Of a DNA stretch of 23,008 nucleotides, positions 21,952-23,008 are shown piece after piece. The DNA is from an uncultured Bacteroidales bacterium (lineage in GTDB: Bacteria; Bacteroidota; Bacteroidia; Bacteroidales; Bacteroidaceae): contig CADCOX010000141.1 in NCBI GenBank assembly GCA_902803195.1, positions 1 through 23,008 of the forward strand, given 5' to 3'. The translations under genes and the position numbers were made by a program. The notes under the pieces are model-generated. The model searched no databases. It was not told the DNA's origin and was given only the letters and a program-made list of their open reading frames with translations. Every line of letters starts with the position of its first letter. Positions within the stretch are counted from its first letter, which is position 1.

Positions 21952-23008
21952 TGGATTACGCATCAGTTATTTCATACCTCTATCACGCAGCCCCAATGTT
22001 CTCGAACATCGGGGCTGGCGCCTATAAGGAGGGTCTCTCAACCACGTCAGCCCTCGACGAACATTTCGACCATCCGCATCGCCGCTACCGCACCATTCAC
22101 GTAGCAGGCACTAATGGAAAAGGAAGTGTCAGTTCGACGTTGGCTGCTATTCTTCAGTCGGCAGGCTTGCGAGTAGGGCTCTACACCTCGCCGCATCTGG
22201 TAGATTTTCGCGAACGTATACGTGTGGACGGCGAAATGATTCCCGAACAGCGCGTCATCGATTTTGTGGAACAGGAGCATGACTTCTTCGAACCGCTCTG
22301 CCCCTCGTTCTTCGAACTGACAACAGCCCTCGCTTTCAAGTACTTTTCCGAGCAGGAGGTGGACGTGGCTGTCGTAGAAGTAGGCCTCGGTGGGCGCCTC
22401 GATTGCACCAACATTATCACACCCGACCTTGCAGTCATCACCAACATCAGCTTCGACCACCAGCAGTTTTTGGGCGATACGCTGACTCAGATAGCTACCG
22501 AGAAAGCAGGTATTATCAAACAGGGCGTGCCCGTAGTTATCGGCGAGACCAACGGTCATGCCGAAGTACGCGACGTATTTCTCAGGACCTTCAAGGCCGT
22601 CAATTCTAAACATTCCTTCGCATCTACAGCGCCCGATGAGAGCATCAAAGGGCCTGCCGATAGTCGCATTCCCCGAAATGAAAATGCGACAGCTCTCGGC
22701 GATTCTGTCGCCGAGCCCCTTTGCCCCTCTCTACGTTTTGCTGACGAAGAAACATTCGCGCCCATCCCCTTCCAACTGAAAGGCGAGTATCAACACGCCA
22801 ATCTGCAGACGGTACTATGCGCCCTCTCCGAACTCCGCAAACAGCCCTATTATGCCGAGGCCCTCACTGACGAGGCCATCGCTTACGGTGCGGCTCATGT
22901 GATGGAACTGACAGGATTGCAAGGCCGTTGGCAACAACTATGCGAACAGCCTGTGATGATCTGCGATGCTGGTCACAACGTAGCTGGCATCACGTTTGTT
23001 GCCCATCA
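21951..23008 (+). CDS. folC: Folylpolyglutamate/dihydrofolate synthase, 3' truncated by window
   Basis: The frame starts at the ATG at 21951, overlapping the dnaJ stop by one base, and stays open to the window edge (352 codons seen). FolC adds glutamate to folates and, in bifunctional forms, makes dihydrofolate from dihydropteroate. Mur-ligase-type motifs are present in order: P-loop HVAGTNGKGSVSS near 47-59, YTSPHLVDFRERI, VAVVEVGLGGRLDCTN, ITNISFDHQQFLG, EKAGIIKQGVPVVIGE, LKGEYQHANLQT, LQGRWQ and CDAGHN. Between the VFLRTFKAVN segment and LRFADEE there is an extra stretch, about residues 219-260, that I do not expect in the family. It is hairpin-rich at the DNA level and keeps the frame. 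The rest looks intact, so the protein is probably functional. Confidence 0.95.
   Translation, partial: MDYASVISYLYHAAPMFSNIGAGAYKEGLSTTSALDEHFDHPHRRYRTIHVAGTNGKGSVSSTLAAILQSAGLRVGLYTSPHLVDFRERIRVDGEMIPEQRVIDFVEQEHDFFEPLCPSFFELTTALAFKYFSEQEVDVAVVEVGLGGRLDCTNIITPDLAVITNISFDHQQFLGDTLTQIATEKAGIIKQGVPVVIGETNGHAEVRDVFLRTFKAVNSKHSFASTAPDESIKGPADSRIPRNENATALGDSVAEPLCPSLRFADEETFAPIPFQLKGEYQHANLQTVLCALSELRKQPYYAEALTDEAIAYGAAHVMELTGLQGRWQQLCEQPVMICDAGHNVAGITFVAH
22663..22715. repeat. Hairpin cluster inside an extra segment of folC
   Basis: Three overlapping inverted repeats lie in the folC coding sequence. GTCGCATT (22663-22670) pairs with AATGCGAC (22683-22690). GCGACAG (22686-22692) pairs with CTGTCGC (22705-22711). 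CTCGGCGA (22695-22702) pairs with TCGCCGAG (22708-22715) around the loop TTCTG. They coincide with codons 238-256, inside the apparent insertion. The last hairpin shares the 13-mer GCGATTCTGTCGC, loop included, with the terminator at 17217-17229. This suggests a palindromic repeat element, but other genomic copies cannot be seen here. Confidence 0.5.

Noticed and set aside
22047..22613. 188-codon minus-strand frame opposite folC
   Set aside because: It is antisense to conserved Mur-ligase motifs; its content is a mirror of folC codons.
1..23008. tRNA, rRNA, CRISPR, transposase or phage genes
   Set aside because: I found no cloverleaf-like sequence, regularly spaced repeats, transposase motifs or phage structural genes on either strand.

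Overview
The window looks like chromosomal DNA of a Bacteroidales bacterium, most likely Prevotella-like (Prevotellaceae). The reasons are Bacteroidetes-type promoters (TTTG, about 20 bp, TAnnTTTG) in front of several genes, and families mostly confined to this phylum: a WYL-regulator N-terminus, a DUF4836-like protein, a DUF6029-like barrel, an Omp28-related lipoprotein, and a TonB receptor with an N-terminal carboxypeptidase-like domain. All family calls come from reading motifs by eye; no database search was run. I see no tRNA, rRNA, CRISPR array, prophage or insertion sequence.

Layout. (1) 1-520, minus strand: the 5' end of a WYL-type regulator and a 345-bp intergenic region holding a good minus-strand promoter, several inverted repeats and the ppdK terminator. 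(2) 520-3240, minus strand: ppdK (pyruvate phosphate dikinase), with its promoter divergent from (3) a WecA-like lipid-carrier sugar-phosphate transferase at 3475-4668. (4) 4714-5655, minus strand: a secreted GH16 beta-glucanase-like enzyme, divergent from (5) a long plus-strand run at 5825-13305: NupG-like nucleoside transporter, bifunctional-nuclease-family protein with a UVR motif, RsmE, a DUF4836-like anchored protein, an ABC ATPase/FtsX-like permease pair, and an AmgK-like kinase fused to a RapZ C-terminal domain. Overlaps or short gaps suggest co-transcription. The run ends at a strong terminator at 13383-13421.

(6) 13480-17172: an envelope operon of a TlpA-like thioredoxin, a DUF6029-like outer membrane barrel, an Omp28-type lipoprotein and a small secreted protein. 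Each carries a closely spaced cysteine pair, which suggests a shared thiol/disulfide function. It ends at a perfect hairpin terminator. (7) 17342-19777: TonB-dependent receptor. (8) 19977-21951: grpE and dnaJ, separated by a 20-bp near-perfect palindrome. (9) 21951-end: folC, truncated by the window. It contains an in-frame, hairpin-rich insertion that shares a 13-bp core, including the loop, with the terminator at 17212.

The observations most worth following are the AmgK-like/RapZ-C fusion, the cysteine-pair envelope operon, the palindromic insertion in folC, and the promoter-plus-leader arrangement upstream of the WYL gene.
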